Shown one piece after another: positions 13,331-24,204 of a stretch of DNA of 64,000 nt. Below the pieces are notes generated by a model that was given only the letters and a program-made list of their open reading frames with translations, was not told where the DNA came from and made no database searches. The DNA is taken from positions 45,521,358-45,585,357 of the forward strand of contig NC_030683.2 of NCBI RefSeq assembly GCF_000004195.4, given 5' to 3'. The stretch's first letter is position 1; the number at the start of each line of letters is the position of its first letter. This stretch comes from Xenopus tropicalis (taxonomy: Eukaryota; Chordata; Amphibia; Anura; Pipidae). Made by a program: the position numbers and the translations under genes.

Positions 13331-13936
13331 ACTATGTTGTGATGGGATTGCTTATTGTAGCCAACACAATAAATATATATTATATATTATATATATATAT
13401 ATTGTTTTAGTCTGGAACTGGAGGTGGTCCTTGTAAAAAGGTATTCTTCACATGAACTTTGTAATGTCCAAAAATACCAGAATTACATTATTGTCCATGA
13501 AGTTGTATGTTTCATGTCATGATGATCATCATTGAGAAGATTTGCAAAAATAAATCATTTTTTCCAACATCAAAAAGGTCAGTTGTAAAGTCAGCAAGAC
13601 AGCTCCACAGAGAACCACAACAATCTCCTGAAATAGAAAAGAGGTTTATTGTTGATGATAATGTAAAGACCGATGCAAACATTAGTCCTATGTGATTCTA
13701 GTGCTATGTAATTAAACATTTCTGTTTTTAGTATTTGATGTGGCGGGGGGGGACTCACTCCAAGGGACATGAGCCTTAAGTGCTTAGTGAATCCTAGATA
13801 CCGTGAATGGAAAATGTGGCATATTGCCACTCACTACTGCTGAGCTCAATAAAATAAATGAGCATTTTTTTTAAAAGTATGCAACTATTTTCACAGGAAA
13901 TAAAAAAATAATGTTTCAGATGTTGTTTTGTGTTTT

Positions 13937-14207
13937 TTATTGTAGTAAAGATTGGAGGTACTTACATGCAAAGTCATTGTTTAGGATTTCTCCCCATACT
14001 TCATTGCCTCTGTCACCTGTACTTTGTACATGATATATGGGATGAATTGGGTCATCTAGGTCATCAGCCTCAAACCCAGGCAATCCATGACGATTGGCAA
14101 TATTGTGCAGTACAGCGCAGGCTACTACAGTTTGTGGCACTTTACTTTGGCTGTACATCCGGCTGCCACCCGACTTATCCAGGCATCAGAAGGGAATTTT
14201 CACAACC
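13937..14207 (-). pseudogene. Harbinger transposase, C-terminal part
   Basis: Reading down the minus strand: GVVKIPF, a stop, then CLDKSGGSRMYSQSKVPQ and VVACAVLHNIANRHGLP. The last segment is the strongly conserved 'P.KV..IV.AC..LHNIA' block near the end of PIF/HARBI1-like nucleases. The catalytic DDE triad would lie upstream and is missing. The frame differs from the N-terminal part. The product would be inactive. Confidence 0.75.
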
Positions 14208-14495
14208 CCAGCACAGAGGTTTGACAGTGCCAGGAACAGCATGGCTTCTGCGTGTTAGTGGCTGCAGATAAATCTCCAGTAACTCATACAGGCCATAGAT
14301 TGCTGCTCTATTTAACCTATAGCACCTCACTATTTCCTCCTCTGATAATCCCTCTAGAGTTGATCTTTCCCTGAAAAGGGAAACTGTAGGATGCATCACT
14401 CTAGGACAATGGCATACTTGATCCTCTTCTTCACAAGGCAAGAAAAATCCGACTGCAAAGTCCATGTTGTGTTGCCAAACGCTCATGAGGCGCAA
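14175..14495 (-). pseudogene. Harbinger transposase, N-terminal part
   Basis: Contains LEGLSEEEIVRCYRLNRAAI and then LTRRSHAVPGTVK, the conserved N-terminal helical region of HARBI1-like transposases ('LSEEEI..RYRLSR' and 'TRRSHALP' in relatives). Homology stops after VKPLC at about 14208-14225, where sequence jumps to the C-terminal block. By family comparison roughly half the protein, including the DDE catalytic domain, has been deleted. The start is a plausible ATG but was not tested. Confidence 0.75.
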
Positions 14496-14792
14496 TGCTC
14501 TTTAAGTACCGCCTCCCCCAAGTAGGGGTTCATATTCGCACAGCTTCTCGCAATATTTAGTGCATTTATCGCTTCATGTGCTTTTGTGAATCATGCATTA
14601 GTACTCTTTCCATTCGATAATTACTGCAATGCGTTAAAAATAGCGCATTGCGGTATTGCGCTGTTTGACGCATGCAATATGCGTCTTAACCCATGTGAAA
14701 TGACTTTGATGAATCGGTATTTATTTATTGCATGCTTTTTAACGTAAAAAAGCATGTGATAAGCGTTATCGACCTTTAGTGAATCGTCCCCT

Positions 14793-15186
14793 AAGTTTGA
14801 ACAGCCATTTACCAATAACATTGATGCTATTGTACTGTGTAGAAAGAAAGATTTTTCTTATGACATGAGTGTAACATTTCCCCATTTTTTCATTATAAGT
14901 AAGTTTAAATTCACTATCCATTATGGGGAGCACTTACTGCTTTGCATTTCCTTGTATATTATTGCAGTTTCATTACTCGCAAAGCTACTTCTGTAGCTGA
15001 TGAATAGCATTGAATGGCAACTAGTGTATTTAGTGTATATGCCATGGTTGGTTTCAATGGATAGAATCTAATCCAACCACAGACAAGAAGCCTGGACAAA
15101 GCTATAATTCAGCTCTTGTGAGCAGAGCCATCTGATAATATTTTTTAATTCTGTAACCTTGGTTTGTTAAATTTCTAACAATAACA
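14793..15186. other. unassigned non-coding DNA
   Basis: Nothing recognised apart from AT-rich sequence. Confidence 0.5.
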
Positions 15187-15439
15187 GGCCCACTTACTAA
15201 CCATCGATCCCTTTTTATAACTTGAATAGAATTTATAGTGCAAAAAAATCACAGACACAAACTTTAGACAAATTGATAAAGTCGGGATTTTTGCAGCAAC
15301 AATTTGAAAAACTCAAGTTTTTTTACGACTTTTTTTGCGACTTTTCCTTGCCACTTTTTTTAGCAAATATTAGATATTCGGGGAAATTATTTTAGTTGAA
15401 TTTGAAAATAAAAAAAGAGAGTTTTAGTAAATCTGCCCC
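15187..15439. repeat. MITE of the 'GGGGC..TTTACTAA' group
   Basis: Left GGCCCACTTACTAACC and right TTAGTAAATCTGCCCC are imperfect inverted ends; interior has 'cgacttttttgcgacttttc', as in the copies at 24402 and 51969. No coding capacity. Confidence 0.6.
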
Positions 15440-17225
15440 AAGGAGTGAAAGGGAAGTTCTAATTCTATAAGCGTTTCTCATATACTTCACTTAAGGATCA
15501 TTTCCGAGACCAGAAGATGAAGTGGAAATCTGCAATTCATCAGGTTCTTGTTACTTAGAACCCACAAATGTTCCTAAAATTTCATCAGATGTTTGGGATT
15601 TAGACCTCCAAACTCTAACAGTCATGCATACTGGAAATGAGAGCCTTTAGCGGAACTTCTTCTGAAAAAACAGGAACCATTACATCTAATTTTAACTATT
15701 CTTATAAAGCCCTAAGGAAGAACTTATTAATGAATAGATTTTACCGTGCTGAGGTATGGAACAGGACTGTTTGTAGGCACAGAGGGATGGAATTCTGTCT
15801 ATATTTTTGTGTGAGTACTGTTAAGTGCTGTACATTCTACATAAATAAACACACAGTCACAGTGCATTTTAAAATATCTGTTTATTTTCTTCCACTGCAG
15901 AAGAATTATACATTCAAAGCAAATACATTTCATTAACAAAGATTGTAAGCTCTCCTGCCCTATGACAACCTCCCTAGTGTCTGTTTTTAATATACACATT
16001 TCCTTTTTCACTGAATGTATTCATTATCTTGGATACTTTTCTGACGTGATGTGGAATTTGTATGGCAGCCGATGAATAAAAAATATATACAACTGGACTT
16101 TAAATTCTCATCAGAAGCACGACCCATGCTACTAGTCTGTAAAGGCTGTCTTGGTAAGAAAATTTTATTTCTTAATAAATGCCTGTTATCACAGAGAGGT
16201 TGAAAGATGTAATAAGACATTGAAATTAGTGAAAATGTATTCATAGCAGGACATCTTTAATATACCCACTGGGCCCAGGGAATAGATTGGTGAACTCCCA
16301 CAATCGCTTCAACAAATCTTTCACAGTATTACCTCCAAACAGATGAATGTAAAATGGTCTGTTTTTACTGAAGTAGATTTTGGGTCCACATGCTTCACCT
16401 GGAAGCAATAGCTGTTGTCTTTTATTTAGATATGGCAAGGACACATGGCCTGACATAATTGATGTCTGGAAGGGTTCTACATCTTTTTGTAGTGACTGCA
16501 TTTTAACTTTACGTATTGCCCCCAGTATAACATTCCTTGTTTTCAACTACTTCAGTAGGAAATTCCTTATCTTGCCTGTAATGACATCAAAGAAACTTAT
16601 CTGATGACAACAATTCCTTTCCTCCAGTCGTACAAAATGCCCTCTTGGGGCAAGGGCACACAAAGCAGATAATTCACTTTCCTCCACCTATGTTTTCGCA
16701 AGGCACACAAAGCCCCCTTATAACATATACTATTACATTTACCACTATACCATATTTTCTCTGATGGATACATTGACATAAAGAGAAACTGACAGCTACA
16801 CCAGGTCACTGCCTGGTTGTGTCAAGGCATCACTCATTGGTTAAATCCCTTGCTCTGTTTGTTTTATATTTAGCTTTTCACTCTGCAGAGCTCCAGTCTG
16901 GAGTTTAAACTGTTGTTTAGGTTCTTAAGACCAAAAAATGAGAAGCTATAACCCCTAATTAAGGAATTATGGACTGAGCAATGCAAATAACTCCTTTATG
17001 TCTCAGTGGCCGACTAGGCAGAAGAACTGCTGGTTTAATAGCAAAGATAAAGTAGAGCTATATATGAAAACTTGCAAATAGACTGGATCTTTTTATACAT
17101 CACAGCTAGAGTGAGAAGGACTTAAAGGAGCTGAAAGTACATGACATGCAGTGATAACCTTCAGAAAGTATCACATACCTCATGATGCACACATAGGACA
17201 GCTTAAAACAAAAAAAAGATGAACA
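15440..17225. other. mostly unassigned DNA around one unexplained ORF
   Basis: Includes a scrap of SINE/L2-like tail (GATTGTAAGCTCTCCTGCCC at 15940-15959) and the unexplained minus-strand frame at 16241-16546. Otherwise nothing recognised. Confidence 0.45.
16241..16546 (-). other. unidentified ORF of about 100 codons
   Basis: The longest open minus-strand stretch reads SLPYLNKRQQLLLPGEACGP, then KIYFSKNRPFYIHLFGGNTV, and ends with a stop after GYIKDVLL. It starts from TTG with no in-frame ATG before residue 20. Composition is protein-like (mixed hydrophobic and charged residues, few low-complexity runs), but I recognise no family. It could be an exon of an unknown gene, a retrogene piece or chance. 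Confidence 0.2.
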
Positions 17226-17640
17226 TCATAAAGGGCAACTGCCACCCTAAAAAAAATAATACCAAATGATTTTGCTTTTGTGCTAGCCAAGCAAAATAAA
17301 CTTTTTATTTACACTATATAAATTATTTAAGCCTTGTTTTCTTCAGTCTTGAAGTCACAATCAAATTTACAATCACAGCAAGCAGACAGGTGTCATTTTG
17401 GGACAATATCATCCCAAAATCTTGTTTTGTGCCAGAATAGTGAGCTGATGCCCATATCCATGCACAGGATACACAATTATAGACAGTGAGAAAGAAAGAG
17501 GGGATGAGAGTAGTGCAGTGTCATCTAGAGAGTGCAGAATGGAAAATAAAAGTCATTGCCTGCCCCATTTGTATGTCTGAGACATAGTCGGGGCAGACAG
17601 ATAGCTGAGATTTTTAAATACCTTCCCATAGCCATAGCCA
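17226..17640 (+). repeat. TTAA-type MITE, left part
   Basis: Opens ATAAAGGGCAACTGCCACCC followed by an A-run, the usual left end of a Xenopus T2-like MITE; the body has 'ctttttatttacactatata'. The right terminus was not found. Confidence 0.5.
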
Positions 17641-18213
17641 TGAGAAACAATTAGATACCTTTTTTTGTGTTTTTGTGAATTTGGTAAAAGTGAAGTTGTT
17701 TGTTCTATAAGCTCTTTTAAGTAAGAGGATCCCTTGAACAAAGGTGACTAGGAGACTATTAATCGTCCAGATTTTCCTGGGACCAGTTGTTGGAACTTCT
17801 TTTGAAAGGTATATTTGTTCAGAAATAACCTAGCACAGGTTTCCTCTCTTCATTGTCACTACAATCAACCAGTGATTGTCATCACTCCTGCGGGACTCAT
17901 GCCCATCAAGCACCTGCCTCGCTACCAGTCGGCTACATCCCAGCTAAGCTACAATAGGCAGGCTCTGTTTTTTATAGTTACCCATCGGTATCTGGACTCC
18001 TACTAGATGAACTAATAGAGGATTATACTATATGTAGGATCCGTCCGCAGTAGCAGCGGATTGTCCTCTGAGCATGAGCTAAAATCTGGGTGGGCCTCCC
18101 ACATGACTTAGCTTAAGGGATTAGAACCCCAATTTAGACTCACGTGGTTGGTTGACTGTGCATGCTACTTTGCAAAGTAGCAAAGTAGTAGTAAAGAGTT
18201 TTATGAAAATTAA
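17641..18213. other. unassigned DNA
   Basis: Moderately GC-rich in places (17870-18080) but no family recognised; short local repeat 'tttgcaaagtagcaaagtag' near 18170. Confidence 0.4.
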
Positions 18214-18612
18214 GGGGGGAATTTATCATCATTCAGATTTTCGTGGTTTTATAGTTTTTTGGAAACCCGACTAAACTCATTTCCACGAATGTAAGTCATT
18301 TATCAAAAGATCTAAATTGAAAAAGCACAAACAAAAAAATGTGTGGAAAAAACATGAAAACCACAACTTTTTCGTATTGTTGCACGAAAATCGTAAACTT
18401 CTTTGTTTTGTCTTACAAAATCTGAAAACCTCTAAAACCACAAAGCAAAGAAAGATCTTTCAGTAGCAAAAGGGATGTCTGCCATTGACTTCTATGTTAC
18501 TTCTTGTTACATAATAAAATGTGATTAATTGTGGGGCAGTTTTCGCAACACAATCGTATTTTGTCAACAAAAAACCCAAACGGAAAAAATTAGGTATTAG
18601 TAAATGCCCCCC
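18214..18612. repeat. fold-back-type MITE
   Basis: Left GGGGGGAATTTATCATC and right ATTAGTAAATGCCCCCC are inverted ends. The interior is rich in oppositely oriented 'ttcgtggttttatag' and 'aaaccacaaa' segments. Confidence 0.65.
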
Positions 18613-18834
18613 AAATGTGAGCACTGGGTAACTATTTTGAGAGTGCCATTGTGTAGGGCAAAATATGCTTTTTTCTTCCTCTTCCAGTTAATATGGGTCA
18701 TATTAGAGCACTTTGGAAAATTCTAAATATTTGCACTTATTTGCCCATATACAAGTAAATGAGGCAATTCTTAACTAAATCTGCAGCCCATTTCATTGTA
18801 TGTGAACAAAGGCAGTTGCCTTCTCTGTTGTGTA

Positions 18835-18992
18835 GATTGTAAGCTCTTGTGAATAGGGCCCTCTGATCCTATTGCTACTCTTTATACCATTGTTTGTTAA
18901 ATTTTTTTATGATCCGTGTTTGTTTAGATTTACTGCAAAGCGCTGTGTAATTTGCTGGCGCTATATAAATAAGTGATGATGATGCTGATGAT
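18835..18992 (+). repeat. SINE/L2-type 3' tail with GAT-rich microsatellite
   Basis: AGATTGTAAGCTCTTGTGAA through GCAAAGCGCTGTGTAATTTG to GGCGCTATATAAATAAG, followed by imperfect (GATGAT/GATGCT) repeats. This is the conserved tail shared by vertebrate L2 LINEs and their SINE partners. Confidence 0.7.
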
Positions 18993-20091
18993 GCTGATGA
19001 TATCTATATTTGCTCATTCAGCTATTGACAATTATTAGAGAATTTAAGAGGGATGTTCCTAGTGACAATTTAAGATTTTATGCTCTTTTATTTAGGGTAT
19101 TTTCCCTGAGTACTGCATATATTTTAAACATTGCTATTTATTTATATAATACAATATTAGAATTCAGGGTATCTTGAAGTGGCTGCAGTTTTGTCATTCC
19201 TTGATCACATAATAGAAACAATACAGGGAATAAAAACAATGAAAAACATTCCTTTAAAATTTAAAAGGGAAGTGACTTTAAGAACCCAGTTATAAATAAA
19301 ATCATACCTTTAATGAACATCCCTTGTAGCTACTGCTCTTGAGTTTTCCCATTTGACCTCAGTCTAAAAAAGGCTAATTATGTTAATTGGTTAACTGTGT
19401 TTGATATTACCACCCATTCCAACTTAAATAAACATCGAAAGACATGAAAATGAGGAGTTCATTTTGAAAATTGGCTCGTTTGCCTGCTGGAAAGCAGAGT
19501 ATATGTCAGAATCTATTATGGTATGGAAACATTTGTATTTCTTTTGAAGTTGTGGTATGTTCTTATATAATAGTGCATATTGTATTTTAATGTTCTTTAT
19601 TCTGAGTCAAACAGATCACAACTAGGTTATAAAGTAACCAGATGACTTCCCTGTAAGAACCTCCCTAATTCACAGCTGTTTAAGGCGCCTGCAAGAGATA
19701 ATAGGCACAGGAAGTCTGCCTGAATTGGGATCGGGAGGCCAATCACATATAAAGAGACTTGCTTGTGTTATTATCAAATACTAGTGTCTTATTCTTCTGC
19801 ATTTAATTACTTGGGTGCTGCGCTCTCTGCCTATGGTATAAAAATAAATTCTACCCTCACAGGAACAATAAAAGGCCTAAAAGTACATTTTTCAATAAAA
19901 TGTTTTAAAGAATATATATATAGCCTTTGTTAACAAGATATGAGTGTGAGATTTTTCACAGTGTTTCTGTAGTTCTTATGTGAGACAGAAAAGATAACAA
20001 AACATTTATCAACATTAAATAAACTCAAGAATGGAAAGGGAAAAGAAAAATGCAATCAGCATTCTAAGAGATGCAATACTATAGTGTAGCT
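18993..20091. other. unassigned DNA with one promoter-like patch
   Basis: No gene found. At 19735-19760 a CCAAT box (GGCCAATCAC) sits just before ATATAAAG, and AATAAA follows about 90 bp later (TATAAAAATAAATTC). This resembles a compact promoter/poly(A) arrangement, as in an LTR, but no boundaries are visible. Confidence 0.35.
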
Positions 20092-20094
20092 TTA

Positions 20095-20493
20095 GGCTGA
20101 TGCCACACGTGGCGTTTTTACGCTGCGTATTTTCTAATTCTCTCGGCGGCTGAAAAACGCCTGATATCATCATCCATAGAAATAACTTGAAAAGACGCAA
20201 AGCAAACCACACAAAGCGTAAATACGCTAGAAAACGCCTTAGCACAGATTTTTCAAGCGTAGGCTGAAATACGCCAGTACTTGCAAAGCAAGCTATTCCT
20301 ATGTATACGCAAAGGCAGCTGCCAGACCTAGCGGAAATACGCAGCGTTTTTTGCTATTTCACACAATTAGCACCATGGCAACGGGATTTGCTTACGTCAC
20401 CAGTTCTAGGCTGAAAAACGCCATGTGTGGCTTGTGCAGCGTTTTTAGGCTGAGAAAAAACGCAGCGTAAAAACGCCACGTGTGGCATCAGCC
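20095..20493. repeat. fold-back MITE, GGCTGATGCCACACG ends
   Basis: The first 33 bases (from GGCTGATGCCACACGTGGCG) are the exact reverse complement of the last 33. TTA flanks both sides (20092-20094, 20494-20496). The interior repeats 'aaaacgc' and 'cagcgtttt' motifs. A 3-bp TTA duplication suggests a PIF/Harbinger-mobilised element. Confidence 0.85.
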
Positions 20494-20599
20494 TTAATGT
20501 TTTCAGCAAGTCTACTGCAATATATTGATATCAAAGTCAAAGGTACCAGGGTCAGTATAATAAAATACCTGCAAAACTGTAGAGGATATTAAATAAACC

Positions 20600-20868
20600 T
20601 ATTTAATTTATTACGGAAAGCCTGTCTCCCATAGACTCCATTATAATCAAATAATTGAGAATTTTAAAACTGATTTGCTTTTTCTCTGTAGTAATAAAAC
20701 AGTACCTTGTAATTGATCCCAACTAAGATATAAATAATCCTCTTGGGTTTAAATAATGTTTTATTGATTTTTTAGTAGACATAAGGTATGGAGATGCAAT
20801 TTAATGAAAGACCCCTTATCTGGAATACCCTTGGTCCCGAGCATTCTGGATAACGGGTCCTATACCTG
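20600..20868 (+). repeat. CAGGTATGGGA-family MITE, left end lost
   Basis: Right end GATAACGGGTCCTATACCTG, then TA. Interior 'gtctcccatagactccatta' and 'ttgatcccaactaagata' match the other copies. The left boundary is approximate. Confidence 0.75.
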
Positions 20869-20871
20869 TAT

Positions 20872-21833
20872 TATTAACATTTATTTATAAAGCGCCAACA
20901 TATTCCGCAGCTCTGTACAATAAGTGAGTTTCATACATTGGGCATACAGAGTAACATATAAAGCAATCAATAACCAATACAAGAGGTGAAGAGAGCCCTG
21001 CCCAAAAGAGCTTACAATCTACAAGGAGAAAGGGTTGAGACACAAGGTGTGGGAATGGGCATGACCAAAGTTGTGAGAGGTGTGGCACAGGTTATTGCTT
21101 TTAGCAGCACACTGAGGTCATGTTAAACTAGATTAGGGTAAGCTTCTCTACATAAATGTGTTTTTAGAGATCTCTTGAAGGCAGAGAGGTTGGGAGAAAG
21201 TCTGACAGTTTGTGGGAGCGAATTCCAGAGAAGGGCAGCAGCCCTTGCAAAGTCTTGAATGCGAGTGTGTGAGGAGGGAATGAGAGAGGAGTTGAGGAGC
21301 AGGTCAGTAGGGAGCGTAACAAGCGGGTTGGATGGTACCTAGAGATGAGTTCAGAGATGTAGGGTGGGGCAGAGTTATGAACTGTTTTGAATGTGAGAGT
21401 CAGAAGTTTGAATTTTATCCTGGATGGTAGGGGAAGCCAGTGCAGGGATTGGCAGAGTGGCATGGCAGAGGAGGAGCGGTTGGAGAGGTGTATGAGCCTG
21501 GCAGCAGTATTCATTATGGACTGGAGTGGGGACAGTATTTGGAGGGGAAGGCCAGTTAATAGGGAGTTACAGTAGTCCAGGTGAGATATTATAAGAGAGT
21601 GAATAAGAATTTTGGCAGCATCTTGGGTGATAAATGATCGTATTTTGGAAATGTTTCTTAGGTGAAAGTGACATGATTTGATAAGTGACTGGATATGAGG
21701 AGTGAAGGACAGGGCAGAATCAAGAATAACCCCAAGGCACCGGGCCTGGGGAGATGGGGTGATGGTAGAATTGTTAACCTTTATAGATACCTCGGGAACA
21801 ATGTGGGTTTTGTCCCAGTTGCATAGAAATGTA
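20872..21833 (-). mobile_element. L2-group LINE, 3' part
   Basis: Minus-strand element. The 3' tail lies at the low-coordinate end (TTTATTTATAAAGCGCCAAC, the complement of the usual 'ggcgctatataaa' tail). Upstream comes a decayed 3' UTR and then an open reverse transcriptase frame. Interrupted at 21833/21834 by a fold-back MITE; nothing clearly LINE-like resumes beyond 22328, so the 5' truncation point may lie close to that insertion. Confidence 0.8.
21164..21833 (-). pseudogene. L2-like reverse transcriptase C-terminal ORF
   Basis: I translated the minus strand from 21833 to 21164 and found no internal stop (about 223 codons). In order: LCNWDKTHIVPEVS, ARCLGVILDSALSF, CHFHLRNISKIRSFI, AAKILIHSLIISHLDYCNSL, LLTGLP, NTAARLIHLS, LHWLPLPSRIKFKLLTLTFK, and APPYISELISRYHP. 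This is the thumb/connection end of vertebrate L2-type reverse transcriptase. The catalytic FADD box and endonuclease are absent. After SFPPHTLAFKTL the match weakens through a small frameshift. The long open frame suggests a recent insertion. Confidence 0.8.
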
Positions 21834-22325
21834 GGGCCCGATTCACTAAAGTCCGAAATAAGGAGTGCTATTTATAGCATGCGTTAAAAATCTTATCACT
21901 TCTTATTTTTCGCTCGATTCACTAAAAGGATACTTGTCATAATTAAGAAGCAATGTTCTTGGCGTTATTTATCTTGCGACGACATATTTTCAAGCAATAT
22001 ATTACGCAGCGCACAACATATTACGCAGCACGCAATATTTTACGCAGAGCGCAAAATTTTCAGAACGGTAATCCTCAGAAAATAATGGTTACGTGGGTAA
22101 TATATTGCGCTCTGCGTAAAATATCGCACGCTGCGTAATATGTTGTGCGCTGCGTAATATATTGCTTGAAAATATGTCGTCGCAAGATAAATAACGCCAA
22201 GAACATCGCTTCTTAATTATGACAAGTATCCTTTTAGTGAATTGAGCGAAAAATAAGAAGTGATAAGATTTTTAACGCATGCTATAAATAGCACTCCTTA
22301 TTTCGGACTTTAGTGAATCGGGCCC
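21834..22325. repeat. near-perfect palindromic Harbinger-derived MITE
   Basis: Ends GGGCCCGATTCACTAAAG and CTTTAGTGAATCGGGCCC are exact inverted repeats, and the two halves stay nearly complementary almost to the centre (about 22080). Flanked by GTA on both sides (21831-21833, 22326-22328). Subterminal words match the ends of the Harbinger element at 12244-14792, so it is probably a non-autonomous derivative. The inner part repeats 'tattacgcagcgc' words. Confidence 0.9.
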
Positions 22326-22384
22326 GTAATGATTTATTTGCAAGTTTCTCAACCTGACATTTTTACCATATATAAGCATGTACA

Positions 22385-22445
22385 ACATTGCTCAGATACC
22401 TGAGAAAGGGGGTGAGTTCACCTGAAACTTTGTATAGCCTGAAAA
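22385..22445 (+). ncRNA. hammerhead-like hairpin of a Penelope-type tail (decayed)
   Basis: CCTGAGAAAGGGGGTGAG followed by TTCACCTGAAACTTTG: a GGTGA/TCACC hairpin between a CUGANGA-like box (CTGAGAA, core G changed to A) and GAAA. It resembles the hammerhead-ribozyme motifs known in Penelope-like elements, but the changed core base makes activity unlikely. Confidence 0.4.
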
Positions 22446-22598
22446 TTAAAACAAAAAGTATTTTTAAAGAATTCAGAGATTTTCCTGTGTGTGCAGTGAA
22501 ATAAATTACTTTTTGACTGTTTCTATGTGGCAAAAGGTGGCTTACATAAATACATAAGTTAATTGAGCTTCTCCAGCAGAATCCTGCATTGAATCCAT

Positions 22599-23128
22599 TT
22601 AAGGGATAAGTAAGCCTTTTTTTATTTTAAAATTCCCTACAATTACTCTGTACAGCCCCCAGAATAACATACCTTTCCCCCTGCATCCAGATTTATTTTG
22701 TTTCTCTGCAAGCAACTGAACAACAGTTCTTTTAGTTACTTCTTTGTCTCTTGTAAAGCACCTCCCCCTTTTGCTTTCTGAGCACTCCTTCTCTCTCCAA
22801 CTATAAAGACCTCAAAGAATAAATGAGTCATTTGTTTGCAGCATAAAAATATGTTAGGCTGAAGAAGGACACGAATAAACTATTTATATGGAAAAAATAA
22901 TTAACAAGATAACCCACTGGGTGTGCATTTAAGGCAGCTGCAGTTCTTTAATACAGTTCTTTAATGCTTTACTACAGTTTGTCATAAGATTTGAATAAGA
23001 AATACACTTGAAAGTAAAGCTATTTAAAGCACTACAAACTTCTAATAAATTCATATTCCAAAGTTGCTTAGAATTATGTTTTCTATTATTAGGCAAAAAA
23101 ATATTTCTTTGGTTGACATGTCCTTTAA
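22599..23128. repeat. TTAA-type MITE
   Basis: Bounded by TTAA at 22599-22602 and 23125-23128, with ends TTAAGGGATAAGTAAGCC and TTGACATGTCCTTTAA. Shares its right interior with the fragments at 690-955 and about 3200. T2/Kolobok-type by its TTAA target and A/T-rich ends. Confidence 0.75.
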
Positions 23129-24204
23129 TGCAGAGACCCAAGAATTTATGAACAAAAATAATCCATCGTGTTTTTACTTCTCATACAAGACATCATAGGA
23201 GTAGTTATAAGAACCACAGGGCAATGAACAGACAGATTAGCTTCGGATTCTACCTTCATTTTTGCCAATCAAGACTGACAATTAATATTCATCAGCAATG
23301 TAGGTTTTTATGGAGGGACTTATGTTTTAACATGTAATTAAATACAGTTATGTGCTGTGTGTCTTTTTCTTTTTTTCATTTAGCTGATTAATTATCATTT
23401 ATCTCAAACCCCAGACAGTCTCTTGGCCACTGAAATCCTGTAGTGCCGGATTATTTACACATTATTAAAACAGCTGTGTTTACAAACAGCTAAGCTACTA
23501 CTTAGGCACATTTATCCCTCATGCAAAAAATAAAGCTTTTTAATTAACACAAGGGATGTATTTTCATGTATCCATGCACTGAGATACAAGCATTGCTGTT
23601 TTTAGGGTTTCAAACCTACATAGTAAATGACAACTTCCATGGGGTGTAATTGTATAGCATCAAATTCTCTTCCTCATTCGTTGTGTGTATATAGATACCA
23701 TCATATACCCCAGCTCCATGGGTCATACATTTCATATTGCTCTTTGCTTCAGTTAACAGGTAGGTGGGTAAAAGGTAGGTGGCCTGCTAAGTACCAGGGG
23801 GTGGGTGCGAAGGATTGGGAATAAGCGAATAGCTCAGCCCATTTAACTATTATTACACTGCCTGTCTAATCAGCCAATTGAAATGGGGGATGAGGCAGTG
23901 GTTGGACTCCACATATTTGTTGAGACTTAAAGAGATGTGTCTGGCTGTGTGGCACCCTGCTTTCCATAATGCCTCACTTTACCTGAGTGCTCGGTGTTTG
24001 ATTGCTGTAAATGCAATCAAAATCATGTTTTGGATATGCAGCAGAAAATATTCACCAAAATTATTACCAATTTGTTCCCTGCCACCCCCTACTCATGGGC
24101 ATCCACAGTGACTGGCAAGGGAGGGGAGACTGGGCTTTCTTTGGTGCAGTACAACTAAATAAGTGGCCTATCAGAGAATGATGAACCAAATAATGAACGT
24201 TAAT
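23129..24204. other. unassigned DNA with a conserved-looking patch
   Basis: No gene. At 23380-23560 the sequence is non-repetitive and carries homeodomain-like GCTGATTAATTATCATTT and a palindromic AACAGCTGTGTTTACAAACA, which combines an E-box with a forkhead-type TGTTTAC. The regulatory role is speculative. Confidence 0.35.

Larger units (their letters stand above)
12244..14792 (-). mobile_element. PIF/Harbinger DNA transposon, internally deleted
   Basis: Ends GGGGCCGATTCA (left) and GTGAATCGTCCCC (right) are inverted repeats with flanking TAT/TAA. The subterminal regions share 'agcatgcgttaaaaat', 'cgcttcttattttt', 'ttcactaaaagga' and 'cataattaagaagcga' with the fold-back element at 21834-22325. 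Inside, the minus strand carries the two ends of a Harbinger transposase without its catalytic centre, plus plus-strand frames that may be the second (Myb-like) ORF usual in this superfamily, and an L2 LINE scrap. It is non-autonomous as it stands. Confidence 0.8.

Noticed and set aside
18835..18992. Possible tRNA gene at the GATTGTAAGCTC segment
   Set aside because: No cloverleaf or A/B box pair; it matches the common L2/SINE tail.
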